Assembly (NCBI RefSeq): GCF_013401555.1
Contig: NZ_CP058552.1
Span: 6,882,001 to 6,946,000 of the forward strand
Length of the DNA: 64,000 bases
Direction: 5' to 3'
Origin: Paenibacillus sp. E222
Lineage (GTDB): Bacteria; Bacillota; Bacilli; Paenibacillales; Paenibacillaceae
Position numbers and translations under genes: made by a program. The notes under the pieces were generated by a model. The model was not told the origin of the DNA. It made no database searches and worked only from the letters and a program-made list of their open reading frames with translations. Below are positions 33,247 through 42,683 of the stretch, one piece after another (positions within the stretch are counted from its first letter, which is position 1; each line of letters opens with the position of its first letter).

Positions 33247-33993
33247 CTACCCTTCCCCCGTCTCCTGACGGCGCAGACGTTTAACCTGCTCCACCGCATT
33301 GTCCAACGCTTTCTTGCGTTGATTCATCAGGCGAAGGTGATTCTTCTCCACAGCGGCAAACTGTACGTGATCCAGCTCCATCCATTCCGTCAGTTGGTTC
33401 AGGGTTGGTGACATATACAGCTGCGTTTTCCGTCTTTTTCGTGCCACACAACATAGATATTTATGATGAACTTCCAGCTTCAATACTTCAAAATACGGCA
33501 GCAAGCACATCGCCAGATTCCCGGCATAAAACGTCTGCTTGTGATCGTAAAAGGGATGGTAACCATACGGCACGGTCACAACCAGAGTTCCCTCCTCCTG
33601 CAGCAGTCGGTGAATTTGCAGCAATAACGTCTCCGGATGGGCAAAATGCTCCAGCACTTCACCAAGCAATACGGTATCAAAGGTGGTTCTTGCTTTCCAT
33701 TGCGTAATGTCCAGCAGGCGAAAATCCACATTGTTCCGCACGGGTCTGGATTCCTTCGCCAGTTCCTCGCGGGCATACTGTATACTCTCTTCTTCCAGAT
33801 CAATTCCGGTCACCCGAAAGCCTTCCCGCCCTAGCAAAATGGAGGTAACTCCCTGGCTGCATCCAATATCCAGAATTCGTTTGCCTGTCGCTTCCCGGCA
33901 CATCCAGTGAATGCGGGTACGTGTGGCTTCATGTGATTCCTCCGAATTGATCTCGCCATAATAACGCTCGTTGACCCGGTCATGATTTGCCAT
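33247..33993 (-). CDS. Class I SAM-dependent methyltransferase
   Basis: A start at ATG 33993 (RBS GGAGGC) gives 248 aa and a 14-base overlap with the preceding dehydrogenase gene. The SAM site is ILDIGCSQGVTSILLGREGF, with acidic residue D in VTGIDLEEES, then LGEVLEHFAHPETLL and LVVTVPYG. The C-terminus is a basic coiled coil (LMNQRKKALDNAVEQVKRLR). It probably methylates a sugar or glycan in the pathway encoded by the cluster. Confidence 0.87.
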   Translation of the reverse strand: MANHDRVNERYYGEINSEESHEATRTRIHWMCREATGKRILDIGCSQGVTSILLGREGFRVTGIDLEEESIQYAREELAKESRPVRNNVDFRLLDITQWKARTTFDTVLLGEVLEHFAHPETLLLQIHRLLQEEGTLVVTVPYGYHPFYDHKQTFYAGNLAMCLLPYFEVLKLEVHHKYLCCVARKRRKTQLYMSPTLNQLTEWMELDHVQFAAVEKNHLRLMNQRKKALDNAVEQVKRLRRQETGEG

Positions 33994-35584
33994 GGCTGCC
34001 TCCGCAATTTTCGTGCGAGTGTTCGTTGGTTGGTTCAATGCTCGGTTTACTGGCTGGTTCAATAATTGGTTCAGTCTGTGCTTTAACGTTTGCCTCACTG
34101 TCTGACCGGATAGGATTGGTGTGTCCCTGCTTATCCCCGTCCACCTTCTGAGACACTCGCATGTTTTCGTGAATTTGCAACTCATGTATTCCCTTCATAC
34201 CTTGCACCACGTTCACTTCTGGTCGAATCGGCTGTCCAAGCACCACGATATTGCCACCGACACATCCGGCTGTAGCATTACGTGTGTCGAAGATGAGCTT
34301 GGCATGATCCGCCATCTCCTGATAATCGAATCCCGTATGATCCGTCGTAATGATGACCAGATCCGCCCCGGCCCACAATGCTGATGATGCTGGTTGAGCA
34401 TGAGCAACCGTGCCATCATCCTTGCGGAATACAGGCACCATTGGATCAGTAAAAACCACATCTGCCCCCGCTTCACAAAGCAGTCTATAGACATCCAGCG
34501 CTGGCGATTCACGCAGATCGTCGATATCTTTTTTGTACGCCATACCCGCCAGCACAATTCGGGCTCGCTGCAACGATGAACCGTTCTGTTCGAGCAGCTC
34601 GGCGGCCCGCTTGACCACTCTTTCCGGCATTTGCCGATTGGTTGCATCCGCAAGCGAAATGAATTTCAGCTCCGACCCCTGACGGCCTGCGGCCCAGGAC
34701 AGATAGATCGGGTCAATTGGAATGCAGTGTCCACCAATGCCCGGACCCGGATAGAACGGCATATAACCGAACGGCTTGGTTGCCGCAGCGTCCAGCACCT
34801 CCCAGATGTTTACGCCCATTTGCTCACAAGCGGGTGTCAGTTCGTTCACAAGCGCGATGTTCACGCTGCGAAACGTATTTTCGAACAATTTTGCCGTCTC
34901 TGCCACAGTCGTAGAACTAACGGGGACGATTTCGTTCAGGAACGAACCGTAGAATGCTTTTCCATAAGATAGACAGGACGGCGTGGAGCCGCCAATGATC
35001 TTCGGTGTATTTTTCACCCCGTAATGCACACTTCCGGGATCTACCCGCTCGGGAGAATAACAGACATGGAACTGCTGCCCTACTTTCCACCCTTTCGCGG
35101 CTTCGATCGGCTGCTTTACACGCTCCTCGGTGGTGCCGGGATACGTGGTACTCTCCAATATAACCAGGCAGCCCTCCTGAAGATAAGGCGTTATGCCATC
35201 CACCGCTGCAGCGATAAATGAAATATCCGGCTGGTGCTCCGCAGTTAAAGGCGTAGGCACACAGATAACAATGACATCGGCCTGCGCTACTGCTGCGAAA
35301 TCCGTGCCTGCGAGGAACAACCCAGCCTGAGCAAGGGATTGCACCACTTTATCCTCAATGCCGATTACATACGATTTCCCGGCACACAGCTTAGCCACTT
35401 TCGCTCCATCGATGTCAATTCCTTGCACCTGATACCCAGCCTGCGCCATCTCCATCGCCATCGGTAACCCGACATACCCCAGACCAATGACGGCGGCTTT
35501 CAGGGAGCGGTTGTTTATGTTTTGAAGCGTGGTTCGTTCCTGTGTTTCCTTATTTCCTACGTGCATGCTGCTGCCCTCTTCCAT
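33980..35584 (-). CDS. UDP-glucose/UDP-ManNAc-type nucleotide-sugar 6-dehydrogenase
   Basis: A start at ATG 35584 behind GGAGGTG. The Rossmann start is AAVIGLGYVGLPMAMEMAQA, followed by VIVICVPTPL, the catalytic-lobe segment GPGIGGHCIPIDP with the active-site Cys, and AGMAYKKDIDDLRESPA. The enzyme oxidises a UDP-sugar at C6 to a uronic acid, using NAD twice. The protein carries a non-conserved tail of about 80 residues (Glu/Ser/Asn/Pro-rich), absent from most relatives. Second-last step gene of the glycan cluster. Confidence 0.9.
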   Translation of the reverse strand: MEEGSSMHVGNKETQERTTLQNINNRSLKAAVIGLGYVGLPMAMEMAQAGYQVQGIDIDGAKVAKLCAGKSYVIGIEDKVVQSLAQAGLFLAGTDFAAVAQADVIVICVPTPLTAEHQPDISFIAAAVDGITPYLQEGCLVILESTTYPGTTEERVKQPIEAAKGWKVGQQFHVCYSPERVDPGSVHYGVKNTPKIIGGSTPSCLSYGKAFYGSFLNEIVPVSSTTVAETAKLFENTFRSVNIALVNELTPACEQMGVNIWEVLDAAATKPFGYMPFYPGPGIGGHCIPIDPIYLSWAAGRQGSELKFISLADATNRQMPERVVKRAAELLEQNGSSLQRARIVLAGMAYKKDIDDLRESPALDVYRLLCEAGADVVFTDPMVPVFRKDDGTVAHAQPASSALWAGADLVIITTDHTGFDYQEMADHAKLIFDTRNATAGCVGGNIVVLGQPIRPEVNVVQGMKGIHELQIHENMRVSQKVDGDKQGHTNPIRSDSEANVKAQTEPIIEPASKPSIEPTNEHSHENCGGSHGKS

Positions 35585-35618
35585 TCCTTCCACCTCCAAA
35601 CGGTCCGCCTCCCTTCTA

Positions 35619-36608
35619 TTAATCGATAAAGCCGCCTGCACGCAAAAATTGGGCAATAGCGGAACGGTTCATCATCGCGCTGTCTGAACGATACTCGGAA
35701 AAGGTCACACGAGGCAGCCCACTATACCGATCTGTCAGGCTTTTCTCCGGTTCTTGTGGCAAAATCACATAATATTGCTCGTCATATTTGTAGGTACGTG
35801 GTGCCTCAAATGGAGAAATGAGTACTTCATGCAATTTTTCGCCCGGTCGAATCCCGGTTACTGTATAGTCGTGAGCCGGACGACCTGCCTGTTCCAGCAT
35901 GACCGAAGCCAGATCTGTCATCTTGCAGGCCTTCATTTTCATTACAAAAGTCTCACCGCCCACCGCTGCCTCAGCTGCCTTCAGCAACAAATGAATGGCC
36001 TCCGTCCGCGTCAGGAAAAAGCGGGTCATGCCTTTGTCCGTAATGGTCAGGCTCTTGCCTTCATCAATCTGACGACGGAACAATGGAACAACACTGCCAC
36101 TGGTCCCAAGCACATTGCCCCCGCGAATACACACAAAACGGGTGGACTCGCTCAATCCATTGGCATGAATCATCATCTTTTCCCCCAAAGCCTTGGTCAT
36201 GCCGTAAACGTTAATCGGATCTACCGCCTTGTCGGTGGAGACGTCAATGACTTTGGCAACCTGCATGCGAATCGCAGCGCGAATAATGTTCTGCGTGCCG
36301 ATGACGTTGGTCTTGAACGCTTCATCCGGCTGATCCTCGCATACCGGAACATGCTTCAGTGCAGCCAGATGGAAGAGAACATCCACTCCGCGACAGGCTT
36401 CCTCCACGGCCCGATCGTCGCGAATATCCCCGATGACAAAGTGCAAACGCGCATCATGACCGAAATCCCGCTGCATCGCAATCTGGGCATACTCATTACG
36501 CGAGAGAATCCGAATCTCGGACGGATTCTGCTCCAGCAGTACCTCCGTCAGCTTTTGTCCCCAGGAGCCTGTTCCTCCGGTGATCAGAATGGTTTGTCCT
36601 TTAATCAT
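35619..36608 (-). CDS. Polysaccharide-biosynthesis SDR (UDP-GlcNAc 4,6-dehydratase-like)
   Basis: A 329-aa extended short-chain dehydrogenase: cofactor loop ILITGGTGSWGQKLTEVLL (about 7-25), DVLFHLAALKHVPVCE, and catalytic VYGMTKALGEKMM (Tyr-x3-Lys, about 139-151, with STDKA before it). The sequence GIRPGEKLHEVL is a mark of the PseB/CapD-like dehydratases. It should convert UDP-GlcNAc to a 4-keto-6-deoxy sugar, supplying modified sugars for surface glycans or flagellin. Confidence 0.88.
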   Translation of the reverse strand: MIKGQTILITGGTGSWGQKLTEVLLEQNPSEIRILSRNEYAQIAMQRDFGHDARLHFVIGDIRDDRAVEEACRGVDVLFHLAALKHVPVCEDQPDEAFKTNVIGTQNIIRAAIRMQVAKVIDVSTDKAVDPINVYGMTKALGEKMMIHANGLSESTRFVCIRGGNVLGTSGSVVPLFRRQIDEGKSLTITDKGMTRFFLTRTEAIHLLLKAAEAAVGGETFVMKMKACKMTDLASVMLEQAGRPAHDYTVTGIRPGEKLHEVLISPFEAPRTYKYDEQYYVILPQEPEKSLTDRYSGLPRVTFSEYRSDSAMMNRSAIAQFLRAGGFID

Positions 36609-36626
36609 GGTTGAATCCCTCCTTGT

Positions 36627-37316
36627 TCAGATCATGAATTCGCGTAATACCGCAGCCATCTCTTCCCGGCTCAACCGATCTTTGGGCGGTACTTTTTTGA
36701 TGGAAGTATTGCTGGAATGCACAATATTCACGTAATTGCGCGGTGCCAGCAGCTCATGCGGCAGGTCAATAACATTGCCATGTGTTCCCCGGCCCGGAAG
36801 CTTCACCCGGTATCCCGCCGCGTACTCTGCAGTCTTATATAAGTAGACATAGAACTGCGGGGAACGATGAAATGCTGGCGCCATCTCATGATTCACGCTA
36901 TCCCACAGATATCCATTCTGATTAATGAGAGCCATTGTTCCTGGCTGTGGCTGCACATCATAGAGCTGTTGAACAAACGTCTTGTGATACAGATCATCTG
37001 AATCCAGTCGGGCTATATAGGTATCCTCTGCTCCCTCGGCAAAAGCCAGAATGGCCCGCACACTCTCGATATGAGTCCCAAACCGGATGTTGGCAGGCAG
37101 CGGCTCCTGTTCCGAGAGAATCTCCTTTATGAGTTCCCCCGATTCTTTTGAAATCTTCACTACCGTCAGATAGTCCTGATTGGTCTGGGCCTTTAGGCAA
37201 TTCAGGGTGAATCTACGAAAAATGCCCATCCGCCGCTCCAACCATTCTCTCGTCAAGCGCTGCGGGTCCATTCCATAATTGTTGAAGTTAATCTCAATAA
37301 CCACTCTTCTGGACAT
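36627..37316 (-). CDS. Putative rhamnosyl/glycosyl transferase
   Basis: The start ATG 37316 lies six bases after GAGGAGG. The 229-aa protein has a GT-A-like pattern: WLERRMGIFRRFTLNCLKAQ, DTYIARLDSDDLYHKTFV (DxDD metal site, about 101-118) and a C-terminal HSSNTSIKKVP, the arrangement seen in the putative rhamnosyl transferase family. First gene of the minus-strand glycan cluster; the gaps to the next genes are short, so one mRNA is likely. Confidence 0.75.
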   Translation of the reverse strand: MSRRVVIEINFNNYGMDPQRLTREWLERRMGIFRRFTLNCLKAQTNQDYLTVVKISKESGELIKEILSEQEPLPANIRFGTHIESVRAILAFAEGAEDTYIARLDSDDLYHKTFVQQLYDVQPQPGTMALINQNGYLWDSVNHEMAPAFHRSPQFYVYLYKTAEYAAGYRVKLPGRGTHGNVIDLPHELLAPRNYVNIVHSSNTSIKKVPPKDRLSREEMAAVLREFMI

Positions 37317-37671
37317 ACCCTTCCTCCTCATCAAGTCTGTGATTTTCTTTCACTTAATTCAGAATGTTTTCATAGTGTTTACAGTCGTTCCCACACCAAA
37401 ATGTCCCTGTCTGCCTGAAGCTCTATACAGAAGCTCTCGCCAATCCAGCCGACTCTATACCGTATGAAAAAATACTAGAATCGGTCCGGACACCTGCACG
37501 GGTTCTCTTATAATTGAGCATTTTACATAAGTCCATTAAGCCCCTCACATGCTTCAAGAAGTAGTTTGATATGCACCAGAAACGCGCCCTGCGGGTCGAA
37601 CACACAATACGTTGCCGAGGCCGAAACATAGAATAGAGCAATTGAATTTTCAAAGGAGGCTTTATACCACT
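37317..37671. other. Divergent intergenic region of the glycan genes
   Basis: About 355 bases with no gene. It must hold the promoters of the minus-strand cluster and of the plus-strand GT-D gene. No clear sigma-A boxes with 16-18 base spacing were found. AAAGGAGG (37650-37657) is the ribosome site of the GT-D gene. Confidence 0.5.
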
Positions 37672-38382
37672 ATGAGTCCAATCTATCTCGAAATGGATGG
37701 TGTGTTGGATCAACTTGAAGCCGCATTGAGGGATAAGCGTCCCTTCTCTCTGGTTCGTGTGGGCGATGGGGAGAATATCGTTTTGTCCCAGGAAACGGTC
37801 TGGAGCACGGAACAGGTTTTGCAGGAGCGATGGGCCATCAAGGCCAATCTGGGACAAAAAGGACTGCGTCTACCCAATCTGCAGCTACGGGATGAGGTCG
37901 CCGCTTCCTTACAGCGGGCGAATATCGTCGGCGTTCTTCCACACGGGGACAGTACCATCAAAGCCCCGGAGCATCTCAAAAGACAGCTGACCGATACGGT
38001 GTTCGCACATTTCGGTATCTCTCCGGCGCTGACTTGCCATGCCTGTGTCAATCGGGAACTCGCGCAGGTGCCCCGCTTCTGGAATATGCTTGCCGGCAAG
38101 CGGATACTGCTCGTTACCCGTGAGATTGAACAGCTGCGAGCCACACTCGTTCAGGAGCCGTATCACCTGAATATTACAGCTGCGCTGCCCTTCGACAGCT
38201 GGGATCAGATGCAGGAAACACTGGAGTGGATTCAAACGAATCAGGATACCTTCGATGTAGCTCTCTTCTCCTGTGGCGTGAACGCGGTTGTCCTTGCGGA
38301 GCGTACAGCGGCACTTGCAGGCAAAGTCGCCATCGACTTCGGCAAAGCCAACAACATTATTTTGAAAGGCCGCGCCAACTAG
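37672..38382 (+). CDS. GT-D fold glycosyltransferase-like protein
   Basis: A 236-aa protein from ATG 37672. The N-terminal motif PFSLVRVGDGENIVLSQ (about 23-39) with its DGE is the catalytic signature of the DUF1792/GT-D fold. Later segments are VGVLPHGDSTI, ILLVTREIEQLR and the end AIDFGKANNIIL. GT-D enzymes in Gram-positives extend glycans on serine-rich proteins (family knowledge). It is transcribed away from the glycan cluster and probably serves the same glycan. Confidence 0.8.
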   Translation: MSPIYLEMDGVLDQLEAALRDKRPFSLVRVGDGENIVLSQETVWSTEQVLQERWAIKANLGQKGLRLPNLQLRDEVAASLQRANIVGVLPHGDSTIKAPEHLKRQLTDTVFAHFGISPALTCHACVNRELAQVPRFWNMLAGKRILLVTREIEQLRATLVQEPYHLNITAALPFDSWDQMQETLEWIQTNQDTFDVALFSCGVNAVVLAERTAALAGKVAIDFGKANNIILKGRAN

Positions 38383-38405
38383 CCTTTAAAAGTAGATACT
38401 ACAAC

Positions 38406-38438
38406 CAAAATCCCGGACTCCTTGGAGCCGGGATTTTG
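38406..38438 (+). terminator. Terminator of the GT-D gene
   Basis: CAAAATCCCGG and CCGGGATTTTG pair perfectly around a short loop about 23 bases after the stop codon. Usable in both directions; it also faces the convergent small gene. Confidence 0.85.
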
Positions 38439-38493
38439 TTCTGCTAATCATAAGATGCCGTAACGTAAACACTCTTTCTGTTGAACCTTTTGT

Positions 38494-38910
38494 TCATAGG
38501 AACCAATTGGTGGCTGCAATACCATAGAACACCTCAGGTCCGGTCCGTACAGATGTGGACACCCCGGAAATGAACGAGGTATACACACTTTCCAGTGCAG
38601 GCGGTGCGGACAAATCCTGTGCAGTGAACGAATGAAATTCAGCGCCACCGTTCTGACCTATGGTACCTTCGGCGCGATAGATTACAAAGAACGGATCGTA
38701 AACACTGCCCCGTACAAGCTCAACAACGAACGTATCTCCCACTTCTCCGGTAACGCCAACCGTGCCATTCAAGGTGATTATGGGGTTTGGGACACCAAGG
38801 GTCTGCAGACCAATGGAGCCGAACGCTTCTGGTGATGGGCCCAGAGACAAACCGGGCTGTCCTACAGTTCCCGAGTTCATCGAAGTTCTCATATCGAGAA
38901 ACACACCCAT
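38494..38910 (-). CDS. Small secreted- or coat-like protein of unknown function
   Basis: A start at ATG 38910 behind GGAGGTG. The 138-aa product is rich in Gly, Ser, Thr and Val, with a conserved-looking core ITLNGTVGVTGEVGDTFVVE and VIYRAEGTIGQNG, suggesting a beta-sandwich like the C-terminal domains of exosporium or spore-surface proteins. No signal peptide, no Cys cluster. Function not known; a spore-surface role is only a guess from composition. Confidence 0.6.
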   Translation of the reverse strand: MGVFLDMRTSMNSGTVGQPGLSLGPSPEAFGSIGLQTLGVPNPIITLNGTVGVTGEVGDTFVVELVRGSVYDPFFVIYRAEGTIGQNGGAEFHSFTAQDLSAPPALESVYTSFISGVSTSVRTGPEVFYGIAATNWFL

Positions 38911-39099
38911 GAGTAACACCTCCAATGCTATGGGATACGTTATTCTATGAATCTCGACTCTCTTTGGATTGGATGGGTAACAGTTTCAGTCCACCTATTT
39001 TTATTTGCCCCCGGTTAATGGTATATTGAACTGCATAACGAAATGAACGGATCGTATGCACACAAGCGGTACAGGCTGTTCAGAAGGAGATTACTATTT

Positions 39100-40233
39100 A
39101 TGAATAAACGTAAACGCCCAACAGGCAATACATCTGCCAAAGGGAAAACATCCGCAGGTTCGTCCACAGCGCGGTCGGGTCGGTCCACTTTTACTTCCGC
39201 CAAATCATCAGGACCATCCGCATCACGCAATACAGGAGCGGCGAAAAAGCCAGCAGCTGCCAAAACCTCGGCGGCTCCCAAGAAAGCCGGAGCACCCAAA
39301 CCCAAAGCAGCCAAACGCTCGGGCAATTCCTATTATCGCAAGCAAGAACCACCACGTCCGTACAAGGTTACTGAACCTGATGAGCTGCTCAGCTTCCTGC
39401 TGAAACATTTGAAGTCCGGCCGTAATGCGGTCAAATCCATTCTGGGTCGCGGACAGGTATCCGTTGATCAGAAAGTGGTGACCAAGTTTAATCTGGAGCT
39501 TACGCCGGGGCAGATCGTAACGATTAGCAAAGAAGGTGCTGTTGCCGCTCCTTCGCTGACGGGGATTAACATTCTGCATGAAGACGATGATATCATTGTC
39601 ATTCGCAAGGAAGCCGGACTGTTGTCCATTGCCGCTGACAAAAGTGATGATCTTACAGCTTATCGCCAGTTGACCGAGCATGTTCGCCGTACCAACGCGC
39701 TGAACCGGATATTTATTGTCCATCGTCTGGACCGCGACACGTCAGGTGTCATGATGTTCGCCAAGAGCGAAGAAGTGCAGCAGAAGCTGCAGGACAACTG
39801 GAAAGAAAATGTACAGGAACGTGTGTATGTTGCCCTTGTGGAAGGCGCCGTTGCAAAAGAAGAGGGCACCATTTCCTCATGGTTGAAAGAAACCAAGACG
39901 CTCAAAATGTATTCCAGTTCTCGCCCGAATGATGGACAACATGCCATTACTCACTACAAACGTCTACAATCGAACCGTGAATTCTCCCTGCTGGAAGTCC
40001 GTCTGGAAACGGGACGCAAAAACCAGATTCGTGTGCATATGGAAGATCTGGGCCATCCCATCGCAGGCGACAAAAAATACGGTGCTCACACCAAAACACT
40101 GGGTCGTCTGGGGCTGCATGCACGGGTACTCTCGTTCATCCACCCAACGTCGGGTGAGCTGATGAGATTTGAGACCGATATTCCAAAACAGTTCCTCTAT
40201 CCATTCCGCACGGATGCTCCATCAGCGAACTAA
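39100..40233 (+). CDS. RluA-family 23S rRNA-type pseudouridine synthase with basic N-terminal extension
   Basis: A start at ATG 39100 (RBS AGAAGGAG). Residues 1-80 are a Lys/Ser/Ala-rich disordered extension. An S4-like domain (LLSFLLKHLKSGRNAVKSIL) and the catalytic domain follow, with HRLDRDTSGVMMFAK holding the active-site Asp and GRKNQIRVHMEDLGHPIAGD. It isomerises uridine in rRNA or tRNA. The extension probably adds RNA binding; its length varies widely between relatives. Confidence 0.9.
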   Translation: MNKRKRPTGNTSAKGKTSAGSSTARSGRSTFTSAKSSGPSASRNTGAAKKPAAAKTSAAPKKAGAPKPKAAKRSGNSYYRKQEPPRPYKVTEPDELLSFLLKHLKSGRNAVKSILGRGQVSVDQKVVTKFNLELTPGQIVTISKEGAVAAPSLTGINILHEDDDIIVIRKEAGLLSIAADKSDDLTAYRQLTEHVRRTNALNRIFIVHRLDRDTSGVMMFAKSEEVQQKLQDNWKENVQERVYVALVEGAVAKEEGTISSWLKETKTLKMYSSSRPNDGQHAITHYKRLQSNREFSLLEVRLETGRKNQIRVHMEDLGHPIAGDKKYGAHTKTLGRLGLHARVLSFIHPTSGELMRFETDIPKQFLYPFRTDAPSAN

Positions 40234-40344
40234 CGGGATGATTCAAAGAACAGGCATCGCTGACTCAACGATTTCAGCCGATACTGGACAAGCCGCGGTG
40301 CCGGAACTGGCCGATGGCCTGACCACGTCTGAAAGGAGGAAGCG

Positions 40345-40926
40345 ATGTTGAAAAACTTGCTTATTACCGGTTATCGTGCACATGAACTACAGATTTTTGG
40401 ACAGAAGCATGAGGGAATTCCTTTCATCAAAAAGGCGATCGCCTCCCGTCTTACACCACTGGTCGAAGACGGGCTGGAATGGGTGCTGACACCAGGCCAA
40501 TACGGTGTAGACCTGTGGGCCTGTGAAGTGGTGCTTGAGCTGAAGAAGACGTTCCCGGATCTGAAGCTGTCGATCATTACCGCTTTTCAGAATCCTGAGG
40601 AACAATGGAAGGAAGACAAACAGGAGTATTATCGCTCCATTCTGCAAGGTGTGGACTATTATGGTGCGATTAGTCATCAGCCGTATATCGGGCCGTGGCA
40701 GTTCACTGCGCGGGATGATTTGCTGCTGCGTAAAAGCGACGGTCTTCTGCTCGTGTATGATGAAGATGCCGGGGATGGCAGTCCCCGTTTTATAAAGGAA
40801 AAAGCGGTCAAAAAACAGCAGAATGAAGCTTACACCATCATCAGCATTACCTCGGAGGATATTCAATCGGTCGCCGAAGATGAACGGATGAACGATGTCG
40901 GGGATTACGAAGATCCTTCATTCTAA
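40345..40926 (+). CDS. ypsA: YpsA-like SLOG protein (DUF1273)
   Basis: A 193-aa protein with LLITGYRAHELQIFGQKHEG at the N-terminus, then WVLTPGQYGVDLWACEV and DGLLLVYDEDAGDGSPRF, the ligand-binding pattern of the SLOG/Rossmann fold used by YpsA. YpsA in Firmicutes affects cell division and oxidative-stress survival. Ribosome site GAAAGGAGG seven bases before the ATG. The length and motif order match the family. Confidence 0.9.
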   Translation: MLKNLLITGYRAHELQIFGQKHEGIPFIKKAIASRLTPLVEDGLEWVLTPGQYGVDLWACEVVLELKKTFPDLKLSIITAFQNPEEQWKEDKQEYYRSILQGVDYYGAISHQPYIGPWQFTARDDLLLRKSDGLLLVYDEDAGDGSPRFIKEKAVKKQQNEAYTIISITSEDIQSVAEDERMNDVGDYEDPSF

Positions 40927-41047
40927 TCTGTACACGACTGGAGCAGCAAAGAATGACGTACATATGTTTTTTTTGGCGGCAGGTTGGGTATAAGTAGTAG
41001 TAAAACTGCGATTACCATGTCGTATGGGACAAAGGGGAACTGCAACC

Positions 41048-41863
41048 ATGACATTAACGCCAGAGCAGCGCATTCAACTGCATGGATTCAACAACCTGAC
41101 CAAGTCGCTGAGTTTCAATATGTACGATATCTGTTATACGAAAACCAAAGATGAACGCGAAGCTTACATTGAATATATTGATGAACAATATAATGCTGCC
41201 CGGCTGAGCAAAATCCTGAACAACGTGTCTGACATTATCGGTGCCCATGTGCTGAATATCGCCCAACAGGACTATGTCCCCCAGGGTGCAAGTGTGACGA
41301 TGCTTGTGTCGGAAGGCCCCATTGTGGAGATCCCTGAGGAATCCTTCGATGAATCTCCCGGCCCCCTGCCCGATAATGTCGTCATGCAGCTCGACAAAAG
41401 CCATATTACCGTTCATACGTACCCCGAATTCCACCCGAGCGAAGGCATCAGTACGTTCCGGGCAGATATTGACGTCTCTACCTGTGGTGAAATCTCGCCG
41501 CTAAAGGCACTGAACTATCTGATCCACTCGTTCGATACGGATATCATGACGATGGACTACCGGGTACGTGGTTTTACACGGGATACGAGTGGACGCAAGC
41601 TGTTCATTGATCATGAGATCGGTTCGATCCAGAATTACATTCCGGATGAGATCAAGAGCAGCTTCGACATGATTGACGTGAACGTCTATCAGGAGAACAT
41701 TTTCCACACCAAGTGCAAACTGAAAGAATTCGATCTCGATAACTATCTGTTTGGTTATACCAAAGATAAACTGAGCAAGGTCGAGCAACAGGAAATTACG
41801 GAGTGGTTGAAGCTGGAGATGGATGAGATTTATTATGGCAAAAACATCAATCGTCCTTCTTAA
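41048..41863 (+). CDS. speD: S-adenosylmethionine decarboxylase, E. coli-type
   Basis: A start at ATG 41048 behind AAAGGGG. The 271-aa protein is of the long (proteobacterial) SpeD class. The self-cleavage site is [14 protein letters not shown], where Ser becomes the pyruvoyl cofactor, and the Cys of [20 protein letters not shown] serves processing. It supplies decarboxylated SAM for spermidine synthesis. The neighbouring genes are not polyamine genes. Followed by its own hairpin terminator. Confidence 0.92.
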   Translation: MTLTPEQRIQLHGFNNLTKSLSFNMYDICYTKTKDEREAYIEYIDEQYNAARLSKILNNVSDIIGAHVLNIAQQDYVPQGASVTMLVSEGPIVEIPEESFDESPGPLPDNVVMQLDKSHITVHTYPEFHPSEGISTFRADIDVSTCGEISPLKALNYLIHSFDTDIMTMDYRVRGFTRDTSGRKLFIDHEIGSIQNYIPDEIKSSFDMIDVNVYQENIFHTKCKLKEFDLDNYLFGYTKDKLSKVEQQEITEWLKLEMDEIYYGKNINRPS

Positions 41864-41901
41864 TAGCTGATTCGTGAGGACTGATTCATACGGGCTGGGA
41901 C

Positions 41902-41966
41902 AAGGATAAGATGTCATGAAGCAGGATTTCCTAATGGAAACCTCCGGCATGCGCTTATCCTTTTCT
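41902..41966 (+). terminator. Terminator of speD
   Basis: AAGGATAAG pairs with CTTATCCTT around an inner stem, followed by TTCTTTTG, about 40 bases after the speD stop. Confidence 0.65.
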
Positions 41967-42001
41967 TTTGCCTGACTTGACAGGCAGCAGCTCATTTTTT
42001 T

Positions 42002-42454
42002 ATGATGAAAGCAATTGCATTTCCATTGAAGGAGACTGAGCCGTTGATTGAAACGAACACTTCCAGACGCAATGAATCCCTGTTACAAGCGCTGAACGCG
42101 CAGCACAAGGTCACCACTGAAAATATTGCCAATGCAGACACACCCAATTACAAAAAGAAATCGGTGGAGTTTGAGGAAGAGCTCAGACGTATCATTGAGA
42201 ATGGCAAAACAGATCAGCTCGCCATGAAGCGGACGCATGAGAAACACTTTCCGGTCAGTAATCCCAATGACTCCATCGTAAACTACCGGATTGTCGAGAA
42301 CAACGAAACTTCCATGAATAATAACAACAATAACGTTGATATTGACAAGGAAATGGCGAACCTTTCGGAGAATCAGCTTATGTATAACTACATGGTTGAT
42401 CGGGTCAGTGGGCACTACAAGAAAATGAAAAACCTGTTGCAGAATATGAAATAA
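42002..42454 (+). CDS. FlgB-like flagellar rod protein (isolated copy)
   Basis: A 150-aa protein with the FlgB pattern: LLQALNAQHKVTTENIANADTPNYKKKSVEFEEEL near residues 27-60 (the ANxxTPxYK motif of rod and hook proteins) and a C-terminal LMYNYMVDRVSGHYKKMKNL helix. An asparagine run (NNNNNN) lies at about 106-111. No other flagellar gene is nearby, so it may be a second FlgB copy or a displaced one. A start at the second ATG (42005) is also possible. Confidence 0.8.
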   Translation: MMKAIAFPLKETEPLIETNTSRRNESLLQALNAQHKVTTENIANADTPNYKKKSVEFEEELRRIIENGKTDQLAMKRTHEKHFPVSNPNDSIVNYRIVENNETSMNNNNNNVDIDKEMANLSENQLMYNYMVDRVSGHYKKMKNLLQNMK

Positions 42455-42683
42455 TGAATGGTAGAGCAGCCCTTTGGCTGCTTTTTGTTTTGGCTACATT
42501 CGGAAATATCCAGATGATCTATATTGAATTATATGGATCTATATTAACCGCATTTAGCGTCGCTTTTCTTTTCCTAATCAGGAGGGTATGCTCCCCTGCT
42601 TCTGCCCTTTTTCGGTATCCTCTCTGTTTCGTAGTATAATGAGATAAAATGTATGATTTCATATCCAATAAAAGAGGTGCAAC

